Assembly (NCBI RefSeq): GCF_004337985.1
Contig: NW_021940922.1
Span: 1,337,546-1,401,545, forward strand
Reading direction: 5' to 3'
Origin: Pyricularia pennisetigena
Taxonomy: Eukaryota; Ascomycota; Sordariomycetes; Magnaporthales; Pyriculariaceae
Length of the DNA: 64,000 bases
Shown here: piece by piece, positions 10,895 to 22,487 of the stretch
Layout of the letters: every line of letters starts with the position of its first letter
How positions within the stretch are numbered: the first letter of the stretch is position 1
Position numbers and translations under genes: made by a program
The notes under the pieces: model-generated
Told to the model about the DNA's origin: nothing
Seen by the model: the letters and a program-made list of their open reading frames with translations, nothing else
The model's database searches: none

Positions 10895-11610
10895 TGTTGA
10901 TAGGCTTTCCGTAATGTCGATCGATCAACAGAACGTTGTTATACGAGTATAAAGATATATATTGATTGTCTGTTCTAAGTACGGGAATAGGTTCGTTACA
11001 GGTCCGAAGGTCTATATATATAGACCTTTAGCCCCATAATTATCTTAGTTAGAATTGCGCATAAATAATATTCCGACACAGGCGAGCTTTTAACTTTTAA
11101 ACTATGCGCCTGTAACACGTGATACGCAAAACCCTAATTCATTCCATCCACAAAAACAAATCCATTTTTAAACCTACAAAAATTGTCTGACGGCCACATC
11201 GAAAATCTGGGTATTTTAGGCGATAAAGTCGTCTCTTATTTTTTTTTGTTGATTTTTATGCACCGATGTCGAAGGTCTGGATATAGGCAAATCGTTGTTG
11301 TCGTTTTTGTTGACTTATAAGGTAGTCTGCCTAAATGGTGAAGTCCAGAAGCCCCTGGGCACTCGTAGAATGACGGTTGTTACTTCCTTCTTTTTTTTCA
11401 CGTAATGCTTTGTAAAGGCGTTACCCGTTTAATGTGAGAGTCCTGACGGGTTAGGGCGGCTCTCTCTCATTAACGGTAGGATATCCTGTTGGTCCTAAAC
11501 ACTCATAGAATGACGGTATCAACGTTGAATCCCTCTATCTTGCTTTTCTGTGTTACCTGAGTAACACTGATCAGTGTTGATAGGCTTTCCGTAATGTCGA
11601 TCGATCAACA
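10895..11610. repeat. Identical 36-bp direct repeats 680 bp apart
   Basis: The same 36 bp occurs at 10895-10930 and 11575-11610, opening TGTTGATAGGC and closing GATCGATCAACA, so its ends are inverted (TGTTGAT/ATCAACA). The flanks differ, so it is not an obvious LTR pair. Just before the second copy lie a GTGTTAC/GTAACAC stem and the perfect 16-bp palindrome AACACTGATCAGTGTT (11563-11578). A further short repeat (TAGAATGACGGT) occurs near 11370 and 11505. Confidence 0.7.
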
Positions 11611-11954
11611 ACTTGATTAATATATATAATCGTTGACCGATGTTGGAATAAAGCTACTTATACCGGGTAAAAAAGAAAGAAGGTTCGCGAGTATTCCCTT
11701 CGATTTTGGGATTTTATCTTCAGCTAAAACCAAACGCTTTAGTTGACTACTGGCGACGAAATATTTACTGAATGCAAGTACATTTGGATTTTGCCATTTA
11801 TGAGCTTATACAGGAAATCGTCCGGCGCATATATGGGTTTCGCAATTCAATTAACCAGGGCGTTTTCTACACTAGCTTTGAAATGTACTTGTTAATTATT
11901 TGCATTATTTTGCATGTAATGGGTCCACCTTTATGCATATATAATCCACAATAG
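11611..11954. other. AT-rich spacer
   Basis: No recognisable gene. One 60-codon plus frame (11772-11954) has no identifiable features. Confidence 0.35.
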
Positions 11955-12341
11955 ATAGTGCCCAAGTGGGGCCCGAACGCTCCGTGTGCCTTTTAGCCCC
12001 ATGGCTTTTCGGCCAATTTGATTGGCCGAAATGATCCCGCTCGTTCTAGTCTGAGGACAACTTGTCCCATTTCGCCGTTCACGGGGGTATTTATACTGTA
12101 TTCGTACTGTGAATGCATGGTGTACGCAAAAAATAACAGTATAATCCCTAAATACAATTAAATATCAAATGGTAAAACGAATAACGATCGTAAAAATACA
12201 GGGCAACCTGCGTTGCAATATTTGGAGTCTTGTAATCTTTTTAACGCAAACACCTAATCTCAGTGCTTAGATGAGACCCCTGCGGGGCCCGAGCGCTCCA
12301 TATACCTTCCAGCCACATGGCTTTTCGACCAGTTATATTGG
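11955..12341 (+). repeat. Two partial B-type GTCTCAG-family termini
   Basis: First B-like segment from about 11960: GGGGCCCGAACGCTCC, CATGGCTTTTCGGCCAATT, TCTAGTCTGAGGACAACTTG. A second begins at 12257 after TA (ATCTCAGTGCTTAG, GGGCCCGAGCGCTCC) and is cut by the A-end at 12344. This indicates repeated insertion of the family into its own ends. Confidence 0.6.
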
Positions 12342-12343
12342 TA

Positions 12344-13020
12344 GTCTCAGGGCTCATCCCTGAAGCCCAGAGCTCATCAATTACATTGGTGGTAGGGTAA
12401 AAATCCCCATCCCTAAACAGTGGTGGCGACTTTGCAGGTGGGTGGAACCCCGATCCAACATTGTATAAAAGTACGGACGCGTGCTCGTTGGGGTTCGGTA
12501 AAGTGTTTCGTTATTATGACGATTAACGTGAATTTTAATAGCGATTTTGTTTTGCAGGGCTGAACAACGCGTTACTGCTTTAAATATTTAATAACAAAAT
12601 ATATTACAAAACCAATCGCGGCTGTAATTTCAGGTTTTAAAATCGTTAAATCAATTAACAATTGCGATTCCTGCAAAAAAAGTACGAAATACCTGTGGGT
12701 CGCAAGTTTGAAATTGTATTAACGTCGTGGAAGTTACATCGACAAATATACGGTGATAGGGGGTGGTTTTTTTACCTGCCACCATAGTAATCCACTTCGT
12801 GGCTCAATTGCCGCTTTGCAATGTACATGTGGGTCTATACAAAGATCGCTTTGGGTCAGGTCTGAGGACAACTTGTCGCATTTCGCCGTTCATGGCGGGT
12901 ATTTGCACTGTATTCGCACTGTAACGGCAAAAGTAACAGTGTAACCACAGTGTGCAATTAAACATACGAATAAATAATGAATCAAAATCGAAAAAATATA
13001 AGGTAACCTGCGTTGGATTG
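12344..13020 (+). mobile_element. GTCTCAG A-end split by MITE-2
   Basis: The A-end starts at 12344 after TA, runs to CATCAATTA, is interrupted by MITE-2 (12384-12787), then resumes at 12790 with ATCCACTTCGTGGCTC and continues to TGAGGACAACTTGTCG and CCGTTCATGGCGGG. It then reads B-like interior (GTAACCTGCGTTG near 13005). No clear right end was found. Confidence 0.6.
12384..12787 (+). repeat. MITE-2 copy 2 (404 bp, TA duplication)
   Basis: TA at 12382-12383 and 12788-12789. Ends CATTGGTGGTAGGGTAAAAA and, inverted, CTATGGTGGCAGGTAAAAAA give clear terminal inverted repeats. It interrupts the A-end of a GTCTCAG element, which gives clean evidence of transposition. It holds TATAAAAG and GTTGGGGTTCGGTAAA but no ORF. 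Confidence 0.75.
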
Positions 13021-13444
13021 TTGGGAATTAGTTAATTTTTGTTCTTAAAACACCGTTACTATAAATATTTGAATATTTAATATGATTTGCCACTTTGAAT
13101 TATATTCATTTATTATTTTAAAGACAGGTGAATGCTATTCAAATCCAAGCATGTTATTAAATATAAATGTTTACCAGTGTCACGAAGCAGATTGCATGCA
13201 ATTAACGTTGGGTACCCCCTGATGGGCACCCATTTTACACCAAAACTCCGCTTTTGGAAAACGTCATAAGAAATTGAATAAAAATCGTATCGATACCATT
13301 TTAAAAATATATATAGGGATTTAATAGTAGAGCCCATACCGGGAAGGATTTTTGGATACGTATAATATATGTTAAAGATTTGGCGGTTAAATACGGCTTT
13401 AGACTTTCCTATATAAATTGTATGGTAACGAAAAACGGTTGTTA
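13021..13444. other. AT-rich spacer
   Basis: A 111-codon minus frame (13113-13448) lacks recognisable domains and has AT-driven composition. I do not call it a gene. Confidence 0.35.
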
Positions 13445-13611
13445 ACAATATGGGTTGGTAACAGGGGTTTAGGCACTAACCTAGGTGCGGCGTGGTGCTA
13501 GCTGCGTTATGAAAGCCTGTAACTACAGGGCTTAATTGCACTAAATTAATTCACTAATTTTGGGATTGGTAATATAGATTCATTGGTGGGGGAGACTTTG
13601 CTTTGTCTCCC
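13445..13611 (-). repeat. Hairpin-ended dispersed repeat, copy 2 (inverted)
   Basis: Reverse complement of 2202-2375. The hairpin GGGAGAC/GTCTCCC lies at 13590-13611, and CACCTAGGTGCGGCGTGGTGCTAG and CCATATTGTTAAC (on the minus strand) match. It ends 36 bp from a GTCTCAG element, as copy 1 also adjoins one. Confidence 0.65.
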
Positions 13612-13649
13612 TTACACACTTTCCGACATCGAAATGAGGGTCCGCACTA

Positions 13650-15511
13650 GTCTCAGGGCTCATCCCTGAAGCCCAGAGCTCCACAATTGATCCACTTCGT
13701 TCGCTTCGCTCCACTTCGTGGCTCAATTGCGGCTTTGCAATGTACCTGTGGGTCCATCCAAAGAACGCTCTGGTTCAGGTCTGAGGACAATTTGTCGATT
13801 TTCGCCGTTCATGGCGGTATTTTTAGCCTTTTTGCGACCGACACTCCCTTATTATTCCACAACCACGTAAAATATCGAAAAAAGAAAACATCGTTGAAAA
13901 TAGGAATTGGTAGGCCTTTTTCATCAATTTAAAATTTTTTGCACCCGGTACGCTGATTAAAAGTTGGATATAGCCCGCCCTTAATCCGTTCATGGCGGTA
14001 CTGTTTTTTCGATTTTTTTTTCGATTTTCGATTTTTTTTAATATTATTTTTAATTTTTGACCAAATTTTATATATTTTGCACGTGGAGGGTCGTATATAT
14101 GTATATATCGTTATAAGAAATTTTGGTGCTTATATCGGATTATATAAGCAGTTAAATAAGCGGATAGGCAAAATATATACTTTTTTATATATAATTTACA
14201 ATCGAAACTCGTTTATATTTTTACCATTTTTAACGATAATGAAACCAAAACTTCAGAGATTCGATTACGTATATAGACAAACGTCCAAGTCCAATCGTAC
14301 TTACAATATCGGCTTTGAAAACTGTTTAATAAAAACAAATGGTAAATGTGTATTTTATAAATCTTTTTGCTTTATTTAATTATTTTTATATTATTTTTGT
14401 TTTGCAGCCAAATCTGGTGGTTTTTGCCCGTGGGGGTGGCATATATATACTTAATATAACAGTACACTTTTGTACGCTTATCCAATTATTTTAGCGGTTA
14501 AATATGCGGATAGGTAAAGTGTATCCAATTTTATATATATTTTGCAATCGAAATGTTTTTATATTTTTACCAATTTTAACATTAATAAGACCAAAGTCTG
14601 TAGAAGTGGAGTGTGTATATAAATAAACGTCAACGTGAAACTCAATTTACAATACCGGCCCTTTTTATTTTTTTATAATAAAGAATGCTAAATCTGTGTT
14701 ATTTTTATATTTTTTGCTTTATTTAATTGAATAAAATCTATAAAAAAAAAACTTCTCTAAAATTTATTAGCAGATTTATAAAGGAATGTATTAATTAAAA
14801 ATATTTTTATTTTACCAATATTCGCGTAAATTATTTAATTTTTTAACAAATTGTTAATTTATATAACAATATTAATAAAACTTTTGTTTCAATCGATAAT
14901 TGCATGCACTTTGCAGTATTAGGTCTACTAAGGTATAAAAACTGTAAACTAAATTAAAATAATTATTGCATACCAATATTTAAAACAAGAATTAAATATA
15001 ATAAAAAATTACAGATTTTATTTAATATTTTAATATCTTTTCAAATATAATAGCTATAAAAACGCGGCCGGCATTCAAATACTCAGCAAACTCCAATAAA
15101 CTTAACGCAAATTACTGCATCTTTTTAAAAGTTTTATTTATTTTTTTATACGAAAATTTAATTGCATATTATGGGTACACTATTTTCTTTTGCCATTATA
15201 ATGCGAATATATTGCATTTACCCGCTACAAACGGCAGAATACCACAAATTATCCTTATATTAATAAAATAATCATAAGCGATATCGTAATATTAAATATA
15301 TTATTAAAAATACCGTTATAAACGGCGAAATGCGACAAATTATCGTTGGTGGTATCGCCATGAACGGCGAAATGCGACAAGATGTCCTCAGACTAGAACG
15401 AGCGCGATCTTTTCGGCCAATGTAATTGGTCAAAAAGCCATGTGGCTGAAAGGTACATGGAGCGATCGGTCCCCACTGCGAAGCAGGGGGGTCTAGTCTG
15501 AGCACTGAGAC
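13650..15511 (+). mobile_element. GTCTCAG element copy e, complete (1862 bp)
   Basis: Cleanest complete copy. TA at 13648-13649 and 15512-15513. A-end GTCTCAGGGCTCATCCCTGA; B-end, read inverted, GTCTCAGTGCTCAGACTAG. Inside each end lies a shared block TGAGGACAA(C/T)(T)TGTCG and CCGTTCATGGCGG in inverted orientation. A ~348-bp interior duplication (GCGGATAGG at 14160 and 14508) and GCATGCACTTTG near 14905 are shared with copies a and g. No ORF above 100 codons, so it must be mobilised in trans. Confidence 0.75.
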
Positions 15512-15513
15512 TA

Positions 15514-15899
15514 CTTCCTAAATATAATCGACCGTAAATATATTTTCCTAAAATAAACTTTTAAATCGGGCGAAAAGGATCGCAATTTTATCCCAAACCA
15601 GGGTACTAAGGCCAGTAATGTCCCTAATTTTGTTAATAATCGGCGTGGTAATGGTTATGCCCCGATTAATGCAAGGGATAAAGCGAAATACGCGGTATAT
15701 TATCGATTCACGGTAACGGAAATATTGAATTTCGTTTCCAATTATGCGCTAAATAAAGGTACCAAATAATAAATATATAACCAGACGCCGCATACTTTTG
15801 GTGTTTTCGCCCGTGGAAAAATCGGTTTTCCGACCGTTTCTGCGTTAACGGTTCCTAATAAAATTATTTAGTTTAAATAAATATATTATTATAACGAAA
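15514..15899. other. AT-rich, no gene
   Basis: Nothing recognisable; likely decayed flank of the helicase relic. Confidence 0.3.
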
Positions 15900-18800
15900 T
15901 TATAATAATTGTTATAAAAAACATTTACTGGGTATTATTTTCAATATCGGAATTATCGTCGAAGTTATCGACGTCGGGGGGGCGCTGCTAAAAATTGGAA
16001 TCGATAATTTTATCCATACAGTATGGGTTAAATACCTTTTCCGCGTTATAAATTTCGTCCAACTGCTCAGTTTTTCGGATTAGGAATATCGAATAAAATA
16101 TAATAATAACCCTACCCGCAAATCTGGGATAAGATTTGCGGGCGGCGAATTTGGTTAAAATATCGTGAAACTACGCCTGGGTAAAAATAGCAACCGCTCG
16201 CGGAGTATCGGTAGCGCATATCTTGGCTAAACCATAATAATATTTGACGTTAAGGGTTGGGAAATTAGTTACTGTTTTTTTAAATGTTTGCGAAACAAGG
16301 CTGGCCGGGACGAAAATCAAAATGGGAAAACATCCGTCGGCATTTTGGATAAATCGGTCGTATTGGTAGCGGATATACTATATATAAATCGCCGTAAAAT
16401 AAATAATCGTTTTTCCTATGCCTATTTTATTAGTTAATAACCAATTTTTAAAAGTTAACTGCTCCAATTTTAGTAGAATATGGGCATTTAAACCGAAAAA
16501 AAGTTAGTTTAGCAAAAACAAAAATTGTGACAATACTTACAAAAATAGGGGTGGGATTGTGATAATAATTACAAAAATAGGGGCAAAATTGTGAAGACAA
16601 TTACAATTATTAGGGATAATGCATATATAATTTACCAGCCAGTTAATAAGGTAGTTAATGGCGATTAAAAGGAGTATTAGGTATATTTCAGTTAGATTAG
16701 AAGTATTTGCCTTTAATTTTTTTGTCTTTAAAACCAACTTTGTTATCGGTATTTAAACCGTCGACAGGTAAGGTGTTTTAAAAAAGGCGCAAATCTTTTA
16801 TAATAGCCTAAATCGCGTCCGAATTAAAAAGATAACCAATCCAGGGATAACCTTTAGCTAAAATGGAAAATTGCGTATAATATACCAAGGAAACCGTTAA
16901 AATCCTTTCGCGGGCGTCCTCGAAAATTTCTTTTTTTGCGCGGTCCATATTAGCAAATCGATCGGCGATGGTGGACTGGGTTTGCATAAAATTGAGGAAA
17001 TCGTTTTATTAATCGTCGCCAAAAAACTTGGGATAAAATTCGGTAATATTTATTTTGGGTTTAATAAAAATGGGACGATGGAACCGCCCCTCGTCGTACA
17101 AATTGTTAAAAATACCCTCAAATATTAACGAATCCAATAGGTATATTTAAATTTAATTTGCACGCTTTTTTTTCTTTTTCAACCGTCCGACCTTAATAGG
17201 CTTAAAACGGGACCAGGTATCGACAACGAGCATTATTATCGTCCTATTGTAATAGGCGCGGTTAAAACCAGACAAATTGGCGACGTCGATGGTTTGGTCG
17301 GTTCGCGAACGGGTAATTAAACGATATTAAAATTGCATTAAATGCAAATTATTTAAAGCGATAATGTTGTTAGCAATAGTTGCATAATCGGCGATAGTAA
17401 ACAGGGTGGAGGATTGCTCGATATTAAATTTAAAAAAGTTGCGGCAGTTTCCACCAAAATCGCTAAAACTTTTTTTGCTTCCAATAAGGATTTTTCCCTA
17501 CCGGCGAAAAATAAAATAAAGAAAATGGTAACAAATTTTAAACCAATCGTCGATGTGGTAACCGTTATATATATATATATATAGTCCAAGGTCAGCGGTA
17601 TAAGCCTTAAATCGCCGTTTTTAAGGTCAGGTCCGGTAGTTATTGTCCGCAGGTAAATTAATATCGTGGCGAGGATTGTGGGAATTATAACTGGTTTAAA
17701 TTTGTTTGCGAATATCCTTAACCCGGGGAGGTTAATATGGCCTTGGCGGATAAGGGGGGGGGGGGGACAGGGGGTAGGCGACGCCGATTTGCCAAATTAT
17801 CGAAAATGGGTTTAATACCCCTATCGTTAAATATATCCGGTACGGAGGCCAAGGTTTTTTGCCAAACGGGCATTTTATTACCTTTAATTTGTTTACCGGG
17901 GTTACCTGCCTTAAAGTAAACTAAAAACCCGAATACGTCGGCGACTAAAAATAAATTAACTAACAATTAAAATTGTACCCGTTATTACAAAATATATAAA
18001 GGTGAACGCCAGATTGTGACAGCTGTCACATTGTAACAGTAATTGTTTGGTATTACCGCAAAAAATTGTAACAGTGGTCACAACATAGTAAATAATAGGA
18101 TATATTAGTGCAGGAATTGTAACAATTTTCGCAATCCAATTAAAAAAAACACTAATTTATTATATTAATATATTGTATTAAAGCATTTATCGTTTCGTAA
18201 CCAAATACGACCATTACCTCGTTTATATTCGACAAATTACTGTTAAAATGGTATGCCAAAATCTGGCCATTAACGCGTGTTTTTATTGCGGCGACGCCAG
18301 CAGCGGATTAAAGGCGCTCAGGGGTTTGGGCGATTGGGGTTTCGTTCGTATTACGGAAAATGTTATTTCCGCGACCGAACCAGGCGGGCGGATTGGTATT
18401 ATTATTAACTTTAAAACAATTAATATAACCTAAATGGGGCATAATGCGAACTATTTTAATAATATTCGTATTCCCTACCTTGCGCCAGGTTATAATAATT
18501 ATCGCCGATACGGATTAGTTTTTACCTAATTAAAAATCCTTTTATAACGGGACGGGTAAGCGATCCAGGAAATCCGTATCCTTATACGATGGGAAATAAT
18601 ATTCGGGTTATACGAAATTTATTGGTCCATTATTTGGCGTCGAATTAAATTTGGGTTACGTCCGCGATACCGAAATAAAATTTGTTTTAGCTGGCCGAAC
18701 GGTGGTGGTTTTATATATACGGGGTACGGGCGGCCTATTTAATAGCGCGGGTACCGGGTTAATAATAACCTCCGGTTATAGTGCAGGGGGCCGGTTTTTG

Positions 18801-19500
18801 GGGTTTTTTGGTGGCGGGGATAATGCGTTGGCAGGTAATTTAAAAGATGCCAGGGAAGTTTGCAATTGGCGGTTATCCAAATCCGGGGCTGGTTCGTTAT
18901 AATTATCGTCCATATTAATATTATTATCGCCTTTATTGGCGGACGCGGGGGTAAATTGGTTGTCGTTTTCGCCTATATAAATATCGTCGTTATTATAATC
19001 GACGGGGGCGGGGGCAAATTCGCTATCGCCGGCGTCTATATCGGTATTATTTCCATTTTTACCGACGGGGGCGGGGGCAGATTTATTATCGCCGGAATCC
19101 ATATCGGCATTATTTTAACTGTTATTATTATTATTAGGAATAGGGGGAAAATTTAGGGGGATTTCGGTTGTATCCGAATAACCCTGTAATGTAAAATGGT
19201 TTAACAGTGTAAAATTTAGCTCCAAAACAATTGCAATATCCGCGTCGTAATTTATCAAATCCTTAAGGTACTGGTTTATTTTTTTGGTCCGGGCTTTTTT
19301 CTATGGTGTAATTATTAGGTTAACAGGTAATTTAATATTATCAGGTATATGTCCCAACGTAAATTTGGTGGTGGTTTGGGCGGAGGTTCTACCTTTTTGG
19401 CGTTTTTTGGGAGTTATAGTGATAAAGGACCGTAATTGTGACAATTATTACGGCTTTTGGCGAATTAAAGTAATTACTGTAATTATTATTATAATAAGGT
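15900..19500 (-). pseudogene. SNF2-like helicase relic, heavily mutated
   Basis: Minus-strand coding remnants with many stops. From N to C: low-complexity Asp/Asn/Pro repeats (19102-18776, units like APAPVDYNNDDI), PVWQKTLASVPDIFNDRG (near 17860), TIIMLVVDTWSRFKP (near 17225), FFGDD and TQSTIADRFANMDRAKKEIF (near 17000), GYPWIGYLFNSDAI (near 16840), then a Walker-A-like GIGKTIIYFTAIY (near 16420) followed by HFDFRPGQPCFANI. The order resembles fungal SNF2-family proteins with a long N-terminal extension. Stops include TAA/TAG at positions where Gln or Trp would fit, consistent with RIP. Boundaries are approximate and the family assignment is tentative. Confidence 0.4.
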
Positions 19501-19950
19501 TAGTTAATCTGCCCCGGACCTAACCGGGTGGGGGGTACCCTTGCGATGCAAAGGCGCTAATTATAACCTACCCTTATCACGACTGGGTTAATGCCTGTTT
19601 GGGTGGGTAAAGTATAAACAACTTTGTCCAATTAAGAATATTTTAGTCAGGTTTCCTGACGAATATATTTGCAGTATTTGCTGAGGCAATTTTGCGATTG
19701 TAACAACTATTACGTTTATTAATTAAAAATCAAACGCTGGCTCAATCGTTACAATTTTTTATCAATCGTTACAAAAGAAATTTGGCGGCCGGGAAAAAGG
19801 TTTTTATTGCAAAAAAAAAGAAAAAAAACTAATAAAAAAAAAGAGGAGGTATTTATAATTGGGTTTACGTATGGGGCTTTTTGCTGATAAAATAAAGTTA
19901 AAATGGAAACGCCAAAGTTTCCGGAGTTTAGCCGTAATAATTGTCACAAT
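16520..19950. promoter_or_regulatory. Cluster of ATTGT(G/A)ACAAT-like motifs
   Basis: ATTGTGACAAT and near variants recur at 16524, 18013, 18029, 18066, 18115, 19434, 19696, 19745, 19762 and 19936. They include a perfect 16-bp palindrome TGTGACAGCTGTCACA at 18015-18030. Many are symmetric. They could be protein-binding sites or pieces of a decayed repeat; the sequence alone does not decide. Confidence 0.35.
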
Positions 19951-20489
19951 TCGCAATATCGAACCCTTTTATTTTTAATCGGGGCGCCGTTACGCCGTAC
20001 CAGTTTATATATAATCCAAGCTTTCAGTTTACGTAACAATTGTTATTATCCAGCATTTGGTCGTTCTATTTAGGCCGTTAATTGGGGATTTTAATATTTA
20101 ACAATTATATACTTTGCGCTGTTTAATAATCCTCCGCCCCTGGTAAATCCAATTCGGCGTCGCCTTTTTCGTCGCTCGACCCTTTTATAATCCAGGGCAC
20201 GTTGTTTAATTTAATTAGGATTTACCTTAATCGCCCTTTAACTTTTGGGTTATAAATTTATAAGCGTTTTTATATTGGATATTTTTGCAACCGTTAACGT
20301 TAACCAGTATTTTAACCTGTAATTATAATACCGTTTAATTTGTTCGTCGGCGTTTATTAGGATATTTTCCCGAATAATTATTAATTATATCCATCGTTTC
20401 CTAAAATACCACCGTGCTTTAATTTAACCGCCTTTTTTCTTATTATTTATACAAATAGGAGGCGTGATTTCGTATCCCATTTTCGTATA
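19501..20489. other. AT-rich stretch between helicase relics
   Basis: No readable domain. Contains some of the TTGT(G/A)ACA motifs and A-runs near 19810. Confidence 0.3.
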
Positions 20490-21653
20490 TTATTGGGAGT
20501 TGAGCAACGAAATAATCGCTATATTGTTTAAACCATTTAATAATTGTAAATTTGGAATATTTTCCAGCAAATCATTTTTCGTCCATTCCTGGTTATAGGA
20601 ATGGACGAGTTTTTTGGCGATATTAAAAATTATTGGTTTGGGTAGTATTAACTGGGATAATAGGTCGTATAACCGCCGCGGGTTTGGGAAAAGGATGGTT
20701 ATTGCAAAATGGGTACCCCATTTATCCAGCTGTTTAAAAATATAACCTTTTTTGGAATTTTTTTTAGGTATTTTAATTGGCGGTTTTTTAGGGGGTAGTG
20801 CGGGTAAAACTCCAATTTGGTACACGCAGGCGTTGCAATAGTCTTTAAGTTGGTTTATTGTAAAAAATGGATTCGTTTTTTATATAAAATTTAATATAAT
20901 TCGTCGAAAATATTTAACGTTGGCGAAGGTTTATATATTTGGCGTTTCCTTTTTTAATTCTTTCCTATTTATTATTTCCTATTGCGTCCAATGGGGCGGA
21001 ACGCGTGGTTCGAATATACCCAAAAAACCGGTTTGAGGTAATTCCGACGCTTTTACCCGGTTATTATCGTTTAAATTAAATTTAGCGATACGTGGAAGGT
21101 TAATAGGGAATAACCGCGCTTATAAATACGTTAAAAAATTTAAATGGGTAATCTATAAATTTTTAACGTTTATTCGTAACATTACGGGTTATTTGGTTAA
21201 TTTGGTTAATAATTTTGGCCTGGTTAGTTTATATGTAGCGATGGACCCCTGCGTATCGAAATACCAGTAGGGCGTAAAAAAATATGCGGTTCTTTTACGG
21301 TTGGGCCCGCGTGCGGTTCGTCCGAACGTTTGCCACAGGTTTGCGGGGTCGTTTAATATGAACGCGCCGTATTATATTATACGTTCCATATTAGGTATAT
21401 CCATACCTATACCCAAAAATAAAATAGAAAATATAATACGAGCTTTAAAATCCGGTTTGGAAAACGTTGCGTAAATTTTAATTTTATCGATTTTAGGTGT
21501 AAATGCATTATACCGGATAATTATATCGGTTACGTTTTGTTTAATAAATTTCCTAAATACGAGGTCTTTTATTAGGAATTGGCGTGTTTGGATAATGCGG
21601 TTCCTGGCGTTTATATATATAATAGTTTTAGGAATACGGGTGGCGGATAATGG
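20490..21653 (-). pseudogene. RecQ-like helicase relic, C-terminal part
   Basis: Continuation of the relic at 28334-29290, cut off by the Ty3/gypsy insertion. Minus frame 21674-21372 contains helicase motifs IV-V: IPKTIIYINARNRI, FSKPDFKARIIFS, LGIGMDIPN. Further on (21345-21230) a motif VI-like WQTFGRTARG leads to AYFFTPYWYFDTQG. The open segment 20825-20490 is the likely C-terminal region (PKKPPIKIPKKNS). RecQ-type enzymes unwind DNA during recombination. Several stops; AT-rich. Confidence 0.65.
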
Positions 21654-21658
21654 TATGG
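21654..21658. other. Target-site duplication TATGG, left
   Basis: TATGG directly precedes the LTR (TGTCACGG). The same five bases follow the other LTR at 28329-28333. Confidence 0.9.
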
Positions 21659-22436
21659 TGTCACGGCCAGGCATACATTGGAGAACCTCAGTATATTAGG
21701 CGCTATCGACGAAAATTCTAAACTGAAGAGAAGAGAGAAATTACAATCAACGACGCGCTCAAGAGACGCGCTTAAATCCGGAGGTAGTGGATCCTTGTCC
21801 GATCCCTGGCTCGGTGTGGAGCCGAGTCGTGATTCTGAGGGTAGGTCTAGGGGCCTGATCCTCACAACGCGCTCAAGAGACGCGCTTAAATCCGGAGGTA
21901 GTGGATCCTTGTCCGATCCCTGGCTCGGTGTGGAGCCGAGTCGTGATTCTGAGGGTAGGTCTAGGGGCCTGATCCTCACAACGCGCTCAAGAGACGCGCT
22001 TAAATCCGGAGGTAGTGGATCCTTGTCCGATCCCTGGCTCGGTGTGGAGCCGAGTCGTGATTCTGAGGGTAGGTCTAGGGGCCTGATCCTCACAACGCGC
22101 TCAAGAGACGCGCTTAAATCCGGAGGTAGTGGATCCTTGTCCGATCCCTGGCTCGGTGTGGAGCCGAGTCGTGATTCTGAGGGTAGGTCTAGGGGCCTGA
22201 TCCTCACAACGCGCTCAAGAGACGCGCTTAAATCCGGAGGTAGTGGATCCTTGTCCGATCCCTGGCTCGGTGTGGAGCCGAGTCGTGATTCTGAGGGTAG
22301 GTCTAGGGGCCTGATCCTCACAACGCGCTCAAGAGACGCGCTTAAATCCGGAGGTAGTGGATCCTTGTCCGATCCCTGGCTCGGTGTGGAGCCGAGTCGT
22401 GATTCTGAGGGTAGGTCTAGGGGCCTGATCCTCACA
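21659..22436 (-). repeat. 3' LTR with 6x114-bp expansion (778 bp)
   Basis: Identical to the 208-bp LTR at 28121-28328 except that its last 114-bp segment is present six times. 208 + 5x114 = 778 exactly. Confidence 0.95.
21753..22436. repeat. Tandem array, six 114-bp units
   Basis: Unit starts ACGCGCTCAAGAGACGCGC and ends CTGATCCTCACA. The six units look identical. Each has inverted motifs (GCGC...GCGC; CTCGG...CCGAG). Since 114 is divisible by three, both strands give long but meaningless open frames (259 and 323 codons). Confidence 0.95.
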
Positions 22437-22487
22437 TTACCCCCCTCTAAGGCCTGATCGACGTAGGCGGTCAGAGTCTTGAGTTTG

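Noticed and set aside
13113..13448. 111-codon minus ORF
   Set aside because: Composition follows local AT richness, and no motif or homologous pattern is recognised.
18860..19156. Hydrophobic plus-strand ORF resembling membrane segments
   Set aside because: Antisense of the Asp/Asn/Pro repeat region of the helicase relic; the Ile/Gly composition comes from AT-rich antisense.
21753..22436. Possible CRISPR array or satellite
   Set aside because: Units are directly adjacent without spacers, lie exactly inside an LTR, and the genome is eukaryotic.
21678..22457. 259-codon plus-strand ORF of identical 38-residue repeats
   Set aside because: It is a by-product of the 114-bp LTR array (114 = 3x38); the opposite strand is open too. 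Not a gene.
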